64,000 bases of DNA from contig CBFFRP010000379.1 in assembly GCA_965644295.1 (NCBI GenBank), positions 62,001 through 126,000 of the forward strand. Direction: 5' to 3'. Each line of letters starts with the position of its first letter. Position 1 is the stretch's first letter. Source of the stretch: Paraphysomonas bandaiensis. Taxonomy: Eukaryota; Chrysophyceae. Positions 34,901 through 46,208 of this stretch are shown here, piece by piece. Under the pieces are notes generated by a model that worked only from the letters and a program-made list of their open reading frames with translations, was not told the origin of the DNA and ran no database searches. The position numbers were made by a program, and so were the translations under genes.

Positions 34901-36087
34901 TCGACTACACTTGATACTGATGATGTTCAACAGTATCGTGGCTCCTATCTTGGCAAGCGCGATGACAGATCAGAGCTGCTTCGTGGACTTGTTTACTGGC
35001 ACTGCGGATATAAGCACTGGTGGTACTTATGAACTATGCAATACGATTAATAACGACCTAAAGTGTGTCAGTTACTACTCTGTGAGCCTTTCCACCTCAT
35101 TTACACCTCCGTACACATACTCTTACCAGTGCTCATCAGCTGTACTAAGAAATTTTATTCCGGTGTTTATTTTGACATACACCTTGATTGCCTTTCTTCA
35201 GCCTGTGCTAGCTGCGCTGATTATACAATTCACGAATATTCAGAAATGGAACGTGACAATTACACTCATACCAAGTATCTTATGGCCAAATCGCCAGCAC
35301 AAGCACGAATACCGAAAAGTCCTTGGGGCGGGTGTGATAATGTCGAATATTCTCCATCATTGCTCTGTATTAATGACCTACGGTATTGCGAGTCCTTTAT
35401 GTTGTATTGTTATAGCTAATTCTGTATGTGTAACAACCCACATGTGGCATATAATTATCGGCCGGTATTTACACTTGCGTTCTAAGAGAAGTAGGAGCGA
35501 GGCTGCTAAGGACACCGTGTGTATGTTTGATTCTAGTGGAGTCGTGCCCTGTGGGCTTCCCTACACGGGGGCCACAGAATATGGCAAAGTCTTGGAGTCC
35601 GCCTGCCATGGGGTGTGCCGCGGCCCCATGAAAGCAGTGTGGTCTACGGTAAGTCATATAGTTGATGTCTAAAGTATTGAATTGGTTTATTTATATTGGT
35701 TTCAATATTTTATGGTTTGTGTTCTATATTCACTTCGATATATTGCATCATGTGGTGCAGCTGATGGAGTGAGGTATATAGGTGGATCTCATGGCGGCAT
35801 TTTTTGCTCTACTCTTTGCAGACATTGCTGGCGATCAGGTGGGTGGAGCACGCGCTCTGCTTAGAGCTTCATTGCCCATGGTATGTGTTCCACTCCTCTT
35901 GCGCGTCGTATTCCGGAGTACTCGTGGGAAGCTATTTATAATAGAGATATTCCGGAGGTGGGAAAACTCTAAATGGTTGAAATCAGTGGAAGGTAGATTA
36001 GCTTCCAGTGCAGATAGATGGAGTCGACACTGGACAATGAACCCTATTAATACCAATACAGACGGTACTGAAAGTTCCGTTTTATAG
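31938..36087 (+). CDS. Plant-type leucine-rich repeat protein with a multi-pass membrane domain
   Basis: Exon 1 is 31938-35648 (donor GTAAGT). Exon 2 is probably 35839-36087, entered after GCGATCAG, which keeps phase 0; the product is about 1319 aa. The second junction is the least certain. A signal peptide precedes an LRR N-cap (ALYISTSGDEW...WGGVDCG). About 25 plant-type repeats of the L-x-G-x-I/L-P pattern (for example LTGTIPSSF) fill residues about 80-720. From about 745 onward there are eight to ten hydrophobic spans with a Cys-rich loop (about 1015-1065), then a basic tail. There is no kinase, death or TIR domain. It looks like a surface receptor, transporter or channel with an LRR ectodomain, and I do not recognise the membrane family. 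It is divergent from the USP gene. Confidence 0.83.
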
Positions 36088-36616
36088 AATCGTGTTGCGG
36101 AGAGAAGGTGAAATCGCGATATATTAATTGCATGTACTTCTACACAGCTATATTACTTTTTGTGGATATATTTTAAAGATAGACAAGAATCAATTAAACT
36201 AAAGTAGTACTATTGTTATATGAAACAAAGGAGTGATTCCACTTTCACTACTGATGGATGGTAATATTTCAGCTTGTGATATACAATATACATTATAGTA
36301 CAGCGTATTTTTTTCAATTGTAACGTTAGTAGTTATAGTGCACTATATATATTTACTAAAATATTGAAGCGGTCAGAACCGGAAATACTGTGTTAGTTAT
36401 CCTTTGAAGTAAGATTGAGGACAACACTCAATTAAAAATTGTGATTAGTTTTTATCACCATTCAATGAAAAATACTACATTGCATAGCTTCACTTCAGCC
36501 ATTACTTGTTCCCTCTAAAGCATGCTGAAAACATTATATAAAGTCGAAGCTGTTCGTTCAAGTAAACCTAAGATATTAAATAATATACCTAATCTGCATT
36601 GTTACGGGATGCTACT

Positions 36617-36720
36617 AGGGCTGCGTATCAATAAATTGTCAATTATTGAAATTGCAAGTATTGAAGTTGGGACATCAAATCATAATATCAATATAATTGA
36701 CTCCAGCTAGCTTCAATTAA
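36617..36720 (+). mobile_element. hAT-type left terminus / MITE
   Basis: Outer end AGGGCTGCGTATCAATAAATTG, followed by TCAATTATTGAAATTGCAAG, then a decayed inner copy of ATTGACTCCAGC and CAATTAATTGATC. It may be a short MITE whose right end has lost the GCAGCCCT tip. Confidence 0.5.
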
Positions 36721-36858
36721 TTGATCATAAAAATACAACATTTTTAGAATGGCAAGTTGATAGTAAACGGCATTTTTTATTTCGAAAATCCAATTTTTAT
36801 AATAAAAATCGAAGCTTGATAAAAGACTATAATACCCATAGGGGATAATCTCACATAA

Positions 36859-36887
36859 TTAGGGTTAGGGTTAGGGTTAGCCCTAAG
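36859..36887 (+). repeat. Interstitial telomere-like repeat
   Basis: Three TTAGGG units plus TTAG, followed at once by CCCTAA. The change of strand sense within the tract gives a short head-to-head pattern. It is flanked by unique AT-rich DNA on both sides, so this is not a chromosome end. Confidence 0.9.
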
Positions 36888-37019
36888 CCATTTACATAAT
36901 TGACGATAAGAATAATAAACTGATACCAGAAGTCAATGCACGAGTGTTCTTTGCGAGAGGTTACAATGCTTCCAATTAACATAATATGTAACGACTCAAA
37001 TAAAGCTCAGAAAAGGACT

Positions 37020-39301
37020 AATCGCAGCGTACCGTGGTCTAGTGGACAACAGCGGTGACACTACACGCCTCATCCAGCTCGACGACCCCAATCACGCTGC
37101 AAACGTCGAAAAGTACACTGAAGAATACATAGAACTCAAAGCAGTTGGTCTCAAACGTAGACCCCGATACAGTTAATGGATCTCCAGCGCCAGCCGCTAC
37201 TTCCAGGGGGAGTGGCGTGAACCTAAGACATCATGATGCCGCGCAGGAGAGAATCAGCAGCCATCGGGATGAACCTACCCACTCCGATGCAAAGATAGCG
37301 AAGACTCGCCCTTCGAAACAATTCAATGGGAATCTAGTGCCGAATCCGCACCACACAGTCGGATCGTGTGTGTCAGCGTGTGGCCAAACGCTGTTACAAG
37401 CCTGCTGATTCATCGGGAAATTGGGGAAATCAGGGTACACCTGAAGGGTCAAGTATTGTCCATGCTACAGCAAAGCACAAAATTTCAGCTGGTAAAAAGA
37501 GTGTTCTCCGAAGCAAGAGAATGGCCAGGAAACGAGTAATAGTAAATGTACACAAACTAGGTGATGGTGTATATACATGTGATGTAAATGCTAAACATGT
37601 AGTAAATCATATGACACATGATACACAATGTATATACAATATTGATATTGTTATGCATGCTATCAGTAATTGCGATGACATTGACGAGCTAACCGATACA
37701 CCAAAGAGTATTCAAGATGCTATTTCAGCTAAATATAAACAGTAGTGAATCGATGCTATCAACAGAGAAATATCCACTCTTCTCAGAGGAAAGGATGCTG
37801 GAGATACACTGCGTTACCACCTGGAGCAAGAGTCATAAAAAAGGGGAAACTCATATTCAAAATAAAAAGAAAACAGAATGATATCAAATTCAAGGCTCGA
37901 CTGGTCGCACAGGGTTTTACTCAAATCCAAGGCATCGATTATAATGATACATACAGCCCAGTCGCGAAGGCTACATCACTACTACGTACAATTATTGCCC
38001 ATTCGACCATTATGAGACTCAGATTGCACCAAATCGATTTCACAACTGCGTACATCAATGCTGACCTCGAAGAGGACATATACATGCATCCCCCTCCTGG
38101 CACGGACGTCCCTGACGGAAAAGTCCTCAAACTGATGAAAAGCATCTATGGTCTAAAGCAAGCAGGTCTTAAGTGGTATAAGTGCTGTACAAATTAATAT
38201 CTAATATCTGACCCGTGTATATTCAAAAAGCAGATTAATGGCAGGATTATGCTAATAGCCATGTATGTGGATGATATTATTATAGCATCTACATCATCCC
38301 ACACTGATATCCAACAATTCAAAGACCATTTATCCAAAAAGTTCGAAATTACGGATCTCGGACTCTTAGATTATTACTTGGGCATTTCCATCCATCAAGA
38401 CTACTTTTTGATAAGAATATCACGACTCTCAGTCAGGAGCAGTATGTCAACAAACTACTGGACAAATTCAATATGTCCAACTGTAAAAACCCATGTCAAC
38501 ACCTATTTTACTTTCCTTCAACTATGATTTACATGAATACAATCATCTTTCAGAGTCAAATCAAAGTTATGTTCAGAATTTCCCCTACAAGGAGCTCATA
38601 GGCTGATGTATCTAGCTGTATGCACTCGACCGGATATCGCCTACGCAGTCAATACTCTCGCCAGATTTTCTGATATGCCTAATCTAACTACCTTTAATGC
38701 TGCGTTACATGTTCTTAGGTATCTCAAAGGCACTGCTAAGCAAGGATTGATATATTCTGGATCCCACATAACATTGTCAGGATACTGCGATAGCGATTGG
38801 GCACGATGTCACCTCACTCGACGGTCCACCACAGCTTTTACATTCTTCATAAGTAATTGTCTTATATCATGGCAATCTCGATTACAGACAACTGTGGCAT
38901 TGTCATCTACTGAAACTGAGTATATGGCTTTATCGTCAGCAGCTCAGGAAGCATTATGACTACGCTCTTTATTATCAGAAATTGGTTTCAAACTTCCATT
39001 CTCAACAACTATTTGGTGCGATAATAAAGGTGCAGTCCAATTATGTTACAATCCTACTCATCATCGACGTGAACACATTGCGGAGAACATTTTGACTGTG
39101 GATCATATATCCACAAAGTCAATGTTAGCCGACCTCCTTACGAAACCACTAGGAGCAAATAACTTCCGCACATTGCGAACTACATTGATGGGGGGAGCTG
39201 GGTTCGACATCCCATCCAGCAGCAACAGAAAGCGATCAACAACCTCAGAGACACCTAAATCACAATTACCAAGCCACAAGCGACCTAGGTGGCTAGTTTG
39301 A
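37020..39301 (+). pseudogene. Ty1/copia retrotransposon, decayed pol region
   Basis: The reverse transcriptase (RVT_2 type) begins near 37700, with in-frame stops at about 37743-37748. It continues at 37800-38197 (KARLVAQGFTQIQGIDY, DFTTAYINADLEEDIYM, KSIYGLKQAG), then after a stop at 38249-38527 with the catalytic YVDDIII. A frameshift follows. RNase H and tail lie at 38606-39301 (TRPDIAYAVNTLARFSDM, CDSDWARC, SSTETEYMAL, then STKSMLADLLTKPLG), broken by a TGA at 38957. Upstream, 37145-37740 is probably the linker before RT, but gag and integrase are not recognisable. A purine-rich GAGGGGGCG at about 39494-39502 may be the polypurine tract. The element is dead and 5'-truncated. Confidence 0.9.
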
Positions 39302-41415
39302 GTTACACGGAGTTTTTACCATTTTTTTTTACTTTTATTTCAATACATGATGCTGGACTAGAAGGATGGTCTCACAATATGGCATCTCTGCAGTTCGCTT
39401 ATTATTGACTAGTGACTGCTCCTCTGGTTTTTACTCTCAGTGTGTATAAGTTCATATTCTCTCTATTATCTACGGTTCACTGATTATTTCATTGAGGGGG
39501 CGTATTAGGATTCAGCTTAATACATGATTGTATCTGTGAGTTATAATGTTCAATGAAATATACCATGAACTGAATTAGAGAGAGTATCTGTCGAAGATAC
39601 GTGATCGTCATCATAACGTCGTCATTATCAGTTACACTTCTAACTATTCCGTTGTGCATGATAGCTACGTTCTATATTGTTATTCATAATTTTCACTCTA
39701 TCGTGTTCATTACTTACACTATAATAATCACAACATTGTTTTACTATTATAAAGATCAATTCTTTATTATGGCTAAATAGACAATATCGATAATTATATA
39801 TCTATACATAGTGTGGTACCACCTTAATTATACTAATTAGTTACAAAAAGAGTATGTTGAGTTCTGCTATTTTAGAGCAATTGAAAGCTGTAGTTCAAAG
39901 ATATTTGACATACGGCTGTTAATGGAAGAATACAGAACTAATGTCATAATAGCAATCATAGTAGTGAAAGTTATAAGATCTTGATATCTGATATTGTATG
40001 GAAATGATTGGTAGTTGAGACAACATGAATTTGGCGATTGCTAAGTGTATTGCTCATAAGTTTATTATATGTTACTTTATGTTTCTAACTTACAATTTTA
40101 TCTCATATACGATCAATATGTCAATATATACATATTCGTTAGATCTTGAACAGAAAAACTTCCAGTTATGATCCGTGTTAGGTAGAGGAGTTGAAATACC
40201 ACCAGATAATATCCAGAAGACATATATAGGCAACAATGACAAAATTGGATGGTATTATCAGACATCGAGGAACTAGATACAAGCGAGCTACTACTAATTA
40301 AACAAAAGGGGGGGTATCTGCTCTCTATATCTCCATATGAAAGAGCTGAAAGCCGTTCGTAGATTAATTCAGCTACTTCCTATAAGCTTCTAGTAATAAT
40401 GCTGCTTTACTTAATATATTTTTTTATATCTACTTCTCAAGTATGTACATAAGTATACAAGTATGAGATACATGCATATCAGGTGGAAGATATGATGACT
40501 TTAATACAAACAATACATCAGAAACAAGCCATAGATTTAATTAAACTTCCTGGAGCGAGATGATTCCCATCTATGTATGTATGTATATGATGCACATGGA
40601 GCTCATCAGATCAGTTGGAGAGTATGAAGCATTATACAGTGTAGTTATAGGAGCATTCAGAGCATGAGATGGTAGACGTACATGTATGTACTGCTGTATA
40701 GGTATGAGCTCCTCTCTACTCTCTCTCTATATATATGTACACGTATATAGTGTATACATATATATGTATATACGTGTGTGTACGTTTACTAGTAACGGCC
40801 TCCTGTCAGTGTAAGTGCTACATAACCAGTCACTTATATTAAAGAATTGATATCTAGCTGCGATAATGATGCAATGTAATAGCTGGATGAACACTGTGTT
40901 GTCTCCTATCTACTGTACAGGTGAGTGATACTGTCTATGGACCATGCTAACATAATGATAGCTGCGAGCCAAGATACGCATATATGTACAGGATAAAAAC
41001 ACCATATTTTTTTATGAAATACCTTGTTTTTTATGAAGTGCGCTTCTGAAATACCTTGTTTTTTTATGAAGTGCGCTTCTGAAATAGCATATTTTTTATG
41101 TTAAATCTTACATTAAAACCCCGGTTTTAGGGCATATACTCCATCTTAATACCTTTTCTTTCTTTTGGTTTATGAATGGACAGGACACTTCATATATAAA
41201 AATTCCAAAAATTTAATGATAAAAACCTATAAATTCTATATTTTTAGGTAAAAATATGGGTATTTTAATATTAGACTCACTGCAGTAGATGGTACAGTGA
41301 TGTCCATGATATCACAGTCATATGAGTGGATGTTAACTGTTAATACCTCATATATTAGTCCTTCTACACCCCCCTTTATATCCGTCTAGCTAACAAACTG
41401 GATCAACAAACTAAA
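39302..41415. other. Long AT-rich gap; possible 3' LTR at its start
   Basis: After the possible polypurine tract near 39500, the sequence from about 39503 (TATTAGGATTCAGC) could be a 3' LTR, but without a 5' copy this cannot be shown. From 39900 to 41000 I see no gene or known repeat. A short tandem repeat sits at 41019-41100. The last 100 bp are the 5' flank of the gene at 41416. Confidence 0.35.
41019..41100 (+). repeat. Short tandem repeat, ~32-bp unit
   Basis: The unit GAAATACCTTG + T-run + ATGAAGTGCGCTTCT occurs twice in full, with partial copies on each side (GAAATACC before, GAAATAGCATA after). Units differ in the length of the T-run. Confidence 0.75.
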
Positions 41416-41790
41416 ATGAAACGAAGAGATCGAGTTCGTGAGATAAATATGCGTAATACTATCGCCCAGCATCACTCATCTAATCAACCACAGCACACTG
41501 CTATAACAGAAGCGTTTACACCTCCCGATGACTCAGAGTCTTTATTGGGATATCCCGTATCAATGTCAGATATGAACAGACATAATCCTACACAAAAGAT
41601 GATGCGTAAGGCACGTGTTAGACAACTGATGGCTGATACGGTGTTACAGAGCGATACATCAGGGCACGTGTCTACCACTCCGTTTCAACATTTTATGCAA
41701 AGATCGTTTACAAAAGTTTTGTTTCCTATTCTGAGTTTACTTTCTTTTATATGTGTGGTAGTGTGGATTATCGATGTTGTTTTCCCATAA
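41416..41790 (+). CDS. Small predicted tail-anchored membrane protein
   Basis: Single exon, 124 aa. The first 100 residues are polar and basic (starting MKRRDRVREINMR), with no recognisable domain. One hydrophobic span at about 101-123 ends one residue before the stop, the layout of a tail-anchored protein inserted after translation. It lacks the heptad pattern and central Gln/Arg of a SNARE. No homologue is recognised, and its size makes a chance frame possible, but the clean start, single terminal span and isolated position favour a real gene. Confidence 0.5.
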   Translation: MKRRDRVREINMRNTIAQHHSSNQPQHTAITEAFTPPDDSESLLGYPVSMSDMNRHNPTQKMMRKARVRQLMADTVLQSDTSGHVSTTPFQHFMQRSFTKVLFPILSLLSFICVVVWIIDVVFP

Positions 41791-42159
41791 GATTGTTCTT
41801 CTATGTATGTTCTCTTATATATACACGGACTGTGTGTGTTATATGTTGAAGTATGTACTTTACATGGTAAGAATTTCAGGATGCGAATAAGTCAATGATA
41901 GTATTTTTTATTTACCTACATGAATGCAGTTGGAGTTGAGAAGCCTCGAGCTAAAATCTGCAATACACCAATTTTATAGCGCATAGCCAAATTGCACTGT
42001 GTACATCATAGCCACCAACGAATAGATACTAGGAATTAAAATGAATTGAAGTAGACAATTTTGTAAGCGCTAGTTGAATCGTGTTGAGAAGTTGCGACAA
42101 AATACTATTATGTTCAGCATCGATAGCTAAATAACGCCAAGAGCAGTGAAAACCTATTC

Positions 42160-42566
42160 TATTATTTGGGACAGCAAGTAGTAATTGCAATTCTGCTAGT
42201 TGACTACAACCTACGTCAATTAATTGATACTCAGTCTTGAGTGAAATACAAAGTAGCATGAAACACTTGCATGCCACAACCAATAAGGTTCTTGAAAGGT
42301 TATTCAGTAGAGCTAAGATTGTTATGACGGATTTGCGCAAGAGTATGACTCCTCGGCATTTGGAGTTACTGATGTTTTTACGCATGAACCGTCGCCTCTG
42401 GAATGAAAAGACAGTTGAGGTAGCTATATTGGCAGCTAATGTAGTTTAGTATGAAATAATTGCAATTAAGTGCAATAGTTGAAATTGAAACAGCAAGTAA
42501 TAATTGCAATTATAATTGACTACAACCTGCGTCAATTAATTGACAATTAATTGATACGCAGCCCTG
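42160..42566 (+). mobile_element. hAT transposon relic with transposase C-terminal fragment
   Basis: A subterminal block at 42165-42240 is followed by a short open frame, 42237-42449. It encodes the hAT C-terminal dimerisation signature (ERLFSRAKIVMTD, then LELLMFLRMNRRLWNE). The right terminus at 42470-42566 ends ATTGATACGCAGCCCTG. The catalytic part of the transposase is absent. The same fragment survives in decayed form at 5560-5700 and 56290-56480. Confidence 0.75.
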
Positions 42567-42836
42567 CAAAGTACAATACACAGGCTTCAACAAAACGATC
42601 AATACTTCTACAAGTTCCTGGTTTCCAATTTCCAAAGAACGAACGCACATGTCCTCGTAATATAATAATGACGCATAACTCACATCGCATATACAATTAT
42701 TAGTAATTAGTATCAGTCAGGATGTCATCAAGAAAAGAAAATACTATTTAACTCACATTGTCAAATACAAGTTACATATATGTGAAGCTTCAATATAGAA
42801 AATATATGTCGAATTGCCAAGTTACAAGAAATAATT

Positions 42837-45581
42837 TTAGATTCTAGTCTGGACTTTACTTCCTGATACAGCTTCACGCCGTTCAGAAGACTTCCTAGAA
42901 GACTTTCGGGATGCAGCCGTTTTGGACGCAGTAGGTTTCCCTCGTGATATGTACTGCGTGTTGGCAGTGTCACACTCATAACACACACTAAGAAGACATA
43001 TTAACCCATCCACATATTCCTTATATAATGGCCCGCCGGGCGATTTTGATTGCATAGATTCATTGTCAGTCCCTTGTGAACAGAGTACAGCAACACTCTC
43101 CACTCCTTCAACACATTCTTCTAGCATCTGTAAGATATCATCCCTGTACAAGCGATTGTTTTCCTCCACACCGAGCCATAGTGTGCCAACAAGCACTCGT
43201 TGCAGGTACGTAGTGATGGAGATTAGGGTTCGCATCAGGAGTTCCTGCGGGGCAATCGGGTGTGTGTGAGAATACAGAAAGAGGCATATCTCATCATACG
43301 ACGTATCCATCTTATTGTGCGCAAGCAACAGAAACTCAACCAGAGCATTTATAGTCGGCCAAGATACATCTTCATAGAAGCGGCATTCAGGTCCCGCGTT
43401 TTCTATCCTAAGTGCCTGCATATGCGCGTATAAACTCACGAGAGCACAATATCCATCGACATTCCAGTCACTCGCACGAGGAAGGAAGACCACACCCTTA
43501 GTGCTCTGAATGGCAGGTAAAATACCAGTGTGAAGTGAACGCAACCCATCAAGCGACAATTGCATATTCTCATCACCACGTACACAATCACTAATACGTT
43601 TCATTTGAAGCGATTGCAAACTTAATAGCGACGCAATCACCCCATACAATGCAGCCATCACTGTACGCATCCCACTCGACATGTCCAAGGGTAACAAGGA
43701 TTTCAACGATTCCATAAAACTCAACGCCATGTTTAGGGTGTTCGAGAGTACTGTACACCTATCAAATGTACTGGTGCTATCATGAGCCTCCACTGAGCAA
43801 TGACGACAAAACGAACCTTCTACACTACTATCGGAGGAACTAGAAACCTCATTATGCCGAATACACAGCATGGCAACAATACAAAACACACGCATGGGGG
43901 CTATTAGTTCCACTACACACGACTCGACGCTATGATTATCATTATTCAGACCGGAAAGTTGAAAGTTCAGTCCACTAGCTAGGGAATGGATGGGACATAC
44001 AGAAAGTGAGGTGTCGTTGAAAATATCGGCTGAACTTTCTGTTAATCTACACCTTCCGCAACAGATACAAGTATCATCATCGAGAACTTTGTTGAATGAA
44101 ATCATACCCACTATAGCGGTGGGTTCCAAGTGGCAGCACAGAACCAACGTGTCACATGCAGCCTCAACATGCTTCACATCAGCTACAGCTGTGTTTCCGC
44201 TGTCCGCATCAGAACGGTGGGAGCAAACATGGATCAGTTCTCTAAGCAGACGATGACTCTGTTGCGAAAAAATCTCACCCCATTCAGCTTGAGATACAGC
44301 TGGAACAGGTTTCTCAAGGATATCAACAAGTGTGGTTCTTAAGGTTTCAATATCAGATATTGAGTGAAGATATTGTAGCCCATTAAAGACTGTCGGCATC
44401 GTTCGATCTGACGCTGCCAGCGTAGTCGGAATCCGTCCCTCAGACGTCCGTGGGCGCGTAGAACTCTCAGGATAGGAGTGGCGGCCCTTGCGCGGTTTCG
44501 AAACAATATTTGTGTTGTTTTTACCGCCTTTCTGGCTTACTCTAGACAACAATTTGTCCGGATACGATAGCCTTAAAGTTGATATTGCGCCAGTAAATTG
44601 TGAGACCAAGTCTTCTGAGGACTCATCCACGCACTCATCCTGACTGTACTTCATGACAATATTTTCCCTCACAGGCTTACATTCACTTTCAGGGAAACTC
44701 CCGGTACGTAGATCTTTTTGAGTTTGTAATGGCACCTTCTCTTTCTTATTGACAGAAGAACCCTGAGTTGTTGCGATCAAATACATCGAGATAATATGTC
44801 CAGATGCATCTTCTACAACTGTTAAAACACCTGGTGAAGGGTCAGGAACAGACCATGTTGCTGGTCCGAGATTTTCGCCTTCAACCCTGCAAAAATAGGG
44901 GACAGCAGATGCTGGATTGGTATCGAACACAGGAATCTCTTCTGGCCACCAGTATACATCGTCCGGTACTGAATGGTTCCGTCGATCCGATTGATTGTGG
45001 GCAGTGGTCGGGCGGCGAGCGTAGCATATAAGCCATCGATCAACAGTTGGTGAGATATTCTTTGAGTTGTTAGGGTATGTAAAAGGGAATGGTACAAGTC
45101 CTCTATCCACTAGCGATTGAGACAACACAGTTTTACGACTACTGGCATGAAAAAAGGCTGGAACTATAGTGTTATCTTGTTCATTCGAGTTGATACGCTG
45201 TGATGTCCATATATTGTTTCCACTCTCTAGTATATGATAACAAGGTACCCAAAGAGGGTTCATAGTATCCAAATCACTATCTAATAATTGTGTATGTGGC
45301 ATTAACTTTGTATCATATGTGGATTTATTCCATGACTTTCTTCTTCTTTGTGTAGTTTGTTTACTTTTTTTCTCATTCTCAGATATTTTTTCTTTATTTC
45401 TATTAATACAAAAATTAATTCCATTTGGTCGTATTGTCCATTCCGTTAATTGAGATGATTCCGAGATAGTTTCATCTAATTGACGTCGTCTTGAATCGCC
45501 GATAGGATATGATACACGTTTTGTATTCGCAATTTGTATGGGATTACCTCTATCCCACTGTTTTCTATGTTTTTTAGGCAT
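42837..45581 (-). CDS. Large protein of unknown function, 914 aa
   Basis: Single uninterrupted frame of 914 codons. The N-terminus is strongly basic (KKHRKQWDRG and a Lys/Arg stretch near 70-90), possibly a nuclear or nucleolar signal. Residues about 100-270 are Trp- and Pro-rich, with a compact look (DDVYWWPEEIPVFD, VPYFCRVEGENLGPATW). The middle is Ser-rich and probably disordered. The C-terminal half is largely helical, Leu-rich, with Cys pairs (CICCGRC; CRHC) that could bind metal. It ends in a Ser/Lys/Arg tail. I recognise no domain. No membrane span or signal peptide is seen. Confidence 0.75.
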   Translation of the reverse strand: MPKKHRKQWDRGNPIQIANTKRVSYPIGDSRRRQLDETISESSQLTEWTIRPNGINFCINRNKEKISENEKKSKQTTQRRRKSWNKSTYDTKLMPHTQLLDSDLDTMNPLWVPCYHILESGNNIWTSQRINSNEQDNTIVPAFFHASSRKTVLSQSLVDRGLVPFPFTYPNNSKNISPTVDRWLICYARRPTTAHNQSDRRNHSVPDDVYWWPEEIPVFDTNPASAVPYFCRVEGENLGPATWSVPDPSPGVLTVVEDASGHIISMYLIATTQGSSVNKKEKVPLQTQKDLRTGSFPESECKPVRENIVMKYSQDECVDESSEDLVSQFTGAISTLRLSYPDKLLSRVSQKGGKNNTNIVSKPRKGRHSYPESSTRPRTSEGRIPTTLAASDRTMPTVFNGLQYLHSISDIETLRTTLVDILEKPVPAVSQAEWGEIFSQQSHRLLRELIHVCSHRSDADSGNTAVADVKHVEAACDTLVLCCHLEPTAIVGMISFNKVLDDDTCICCGRCRLTESSADIFNDTSLSVCPIHSLASGLNFQLSGLNNDNHSVESCVVELIAPMRVFCIVAMLCIRHNEVSSSSDSSVEGSFCRHCSVEAHDSTSTFDRCTVLSNTLNMALSFMESLKSLLPLDMSSGMRTVMAALYGVIASLLSLQSLQMKRISDCVRGDENMQLSLDGLRSLHTGILPAIQSTKGVVFLPRASDWNVDGYCALVSLYAHMQALRIENAGPECRFYEDVSWPTINALVEFLLLAHNKMDTSYDEICLFLYSHTHPIAPQELLMRTLISITTYLQRVLVGTLWLGVEENNRLYRDDILQMLEECVEGVESVAVLCSQGTDNESMQSKSPGGPLYKEYVDGLICLLSVCYECDTANTQYISRGKPTASKTAASRKSSRKSSERREAVSGSKVQTRI

Positions 45582-46208
45582 TTAATTGAATATATTTATC
45601 ATTTAATGAATTCTAGATATAGATTTTATTAAAGTATGAATGTAGACGTTGATTGATATTTGTAGTAACACTCTATAGGTGTTGGTAGAGATGAGAATAT
45701 AGATAACAGGTATAAAAATCGCCACTTTTTATATCATAAACTACTATAATTCTAAGATCTTACACTTCTGACATCCTGAAAAACGTCAGATTTTTACATA
45801 ACAGTATTCTTGTCATTGAAAATCCATTGTTTTCTCACTCTACACTATAACTCCTTGTTTTCTCCATAACATAAGCTCGAAAACTAGACTTTTCCACACT
45901 TTGACCTTATTCCAAAAATGTTTTGATAGAATATTTTTTCGTTCTTTTACGGTCATTTTCCTCGAAAGAATTTCCTATAGGCAACACTTTTTTTTTGATG
46001 GGATACATACATACATACACGCTTCTACACATACAGGTACATACACAGGAAGAGTATGCTGGATGTGCCTATATATATATACCTACAGATGACTGTATGT
46101 ATGTGTATATTACTATAAGAGTATATATAACACACATATATATACATACATATACATACTAACCTCACTATTAATATATAAAACTACAAGATATTTATTA
46201 GATAAATA
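45582..46208. promoter_or_regulatory. Divergent intergenic region (914-aa gene / cullin)
   Basis: 627 bp between two outward start codons. It contains CATACATACATACAC near 46005-46020 and a purine/pyrimidine-alternating TA-rich stretch from 46070 to 46170, directly before the cullin start. No clear promoter motif. Confidence 0.4.

Larger units (their letters stand above)
36088..37019. other. Intergenic, AT-rich; hAT end and telomere-like tract
   Basis: No gene seen. It holds the hAT-type terminus at 36617-36720 and the TTAGGG tract at 36859-36887, both listed separately. Confidence 0.4.

Noticed and set aside
36859-36887. Chromosome end
   Set aside because: Only about four units with ordinary sequence and genes on both sides; this is an interstitial tract.
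37020-37060. tRNA-like stretch (GTGGTCTAGTGG)
   Set aside because: It resembles an A-box by chance; no cloverleaf, B-box at the right distance or acceptor stem can be drawn.
37745-38527. Programmed frameshift or readthrough in the copia element
   Set aside because: Several unrelated stops and shifts occur across pol, including inside RNase H, so decay is the simpler reading.
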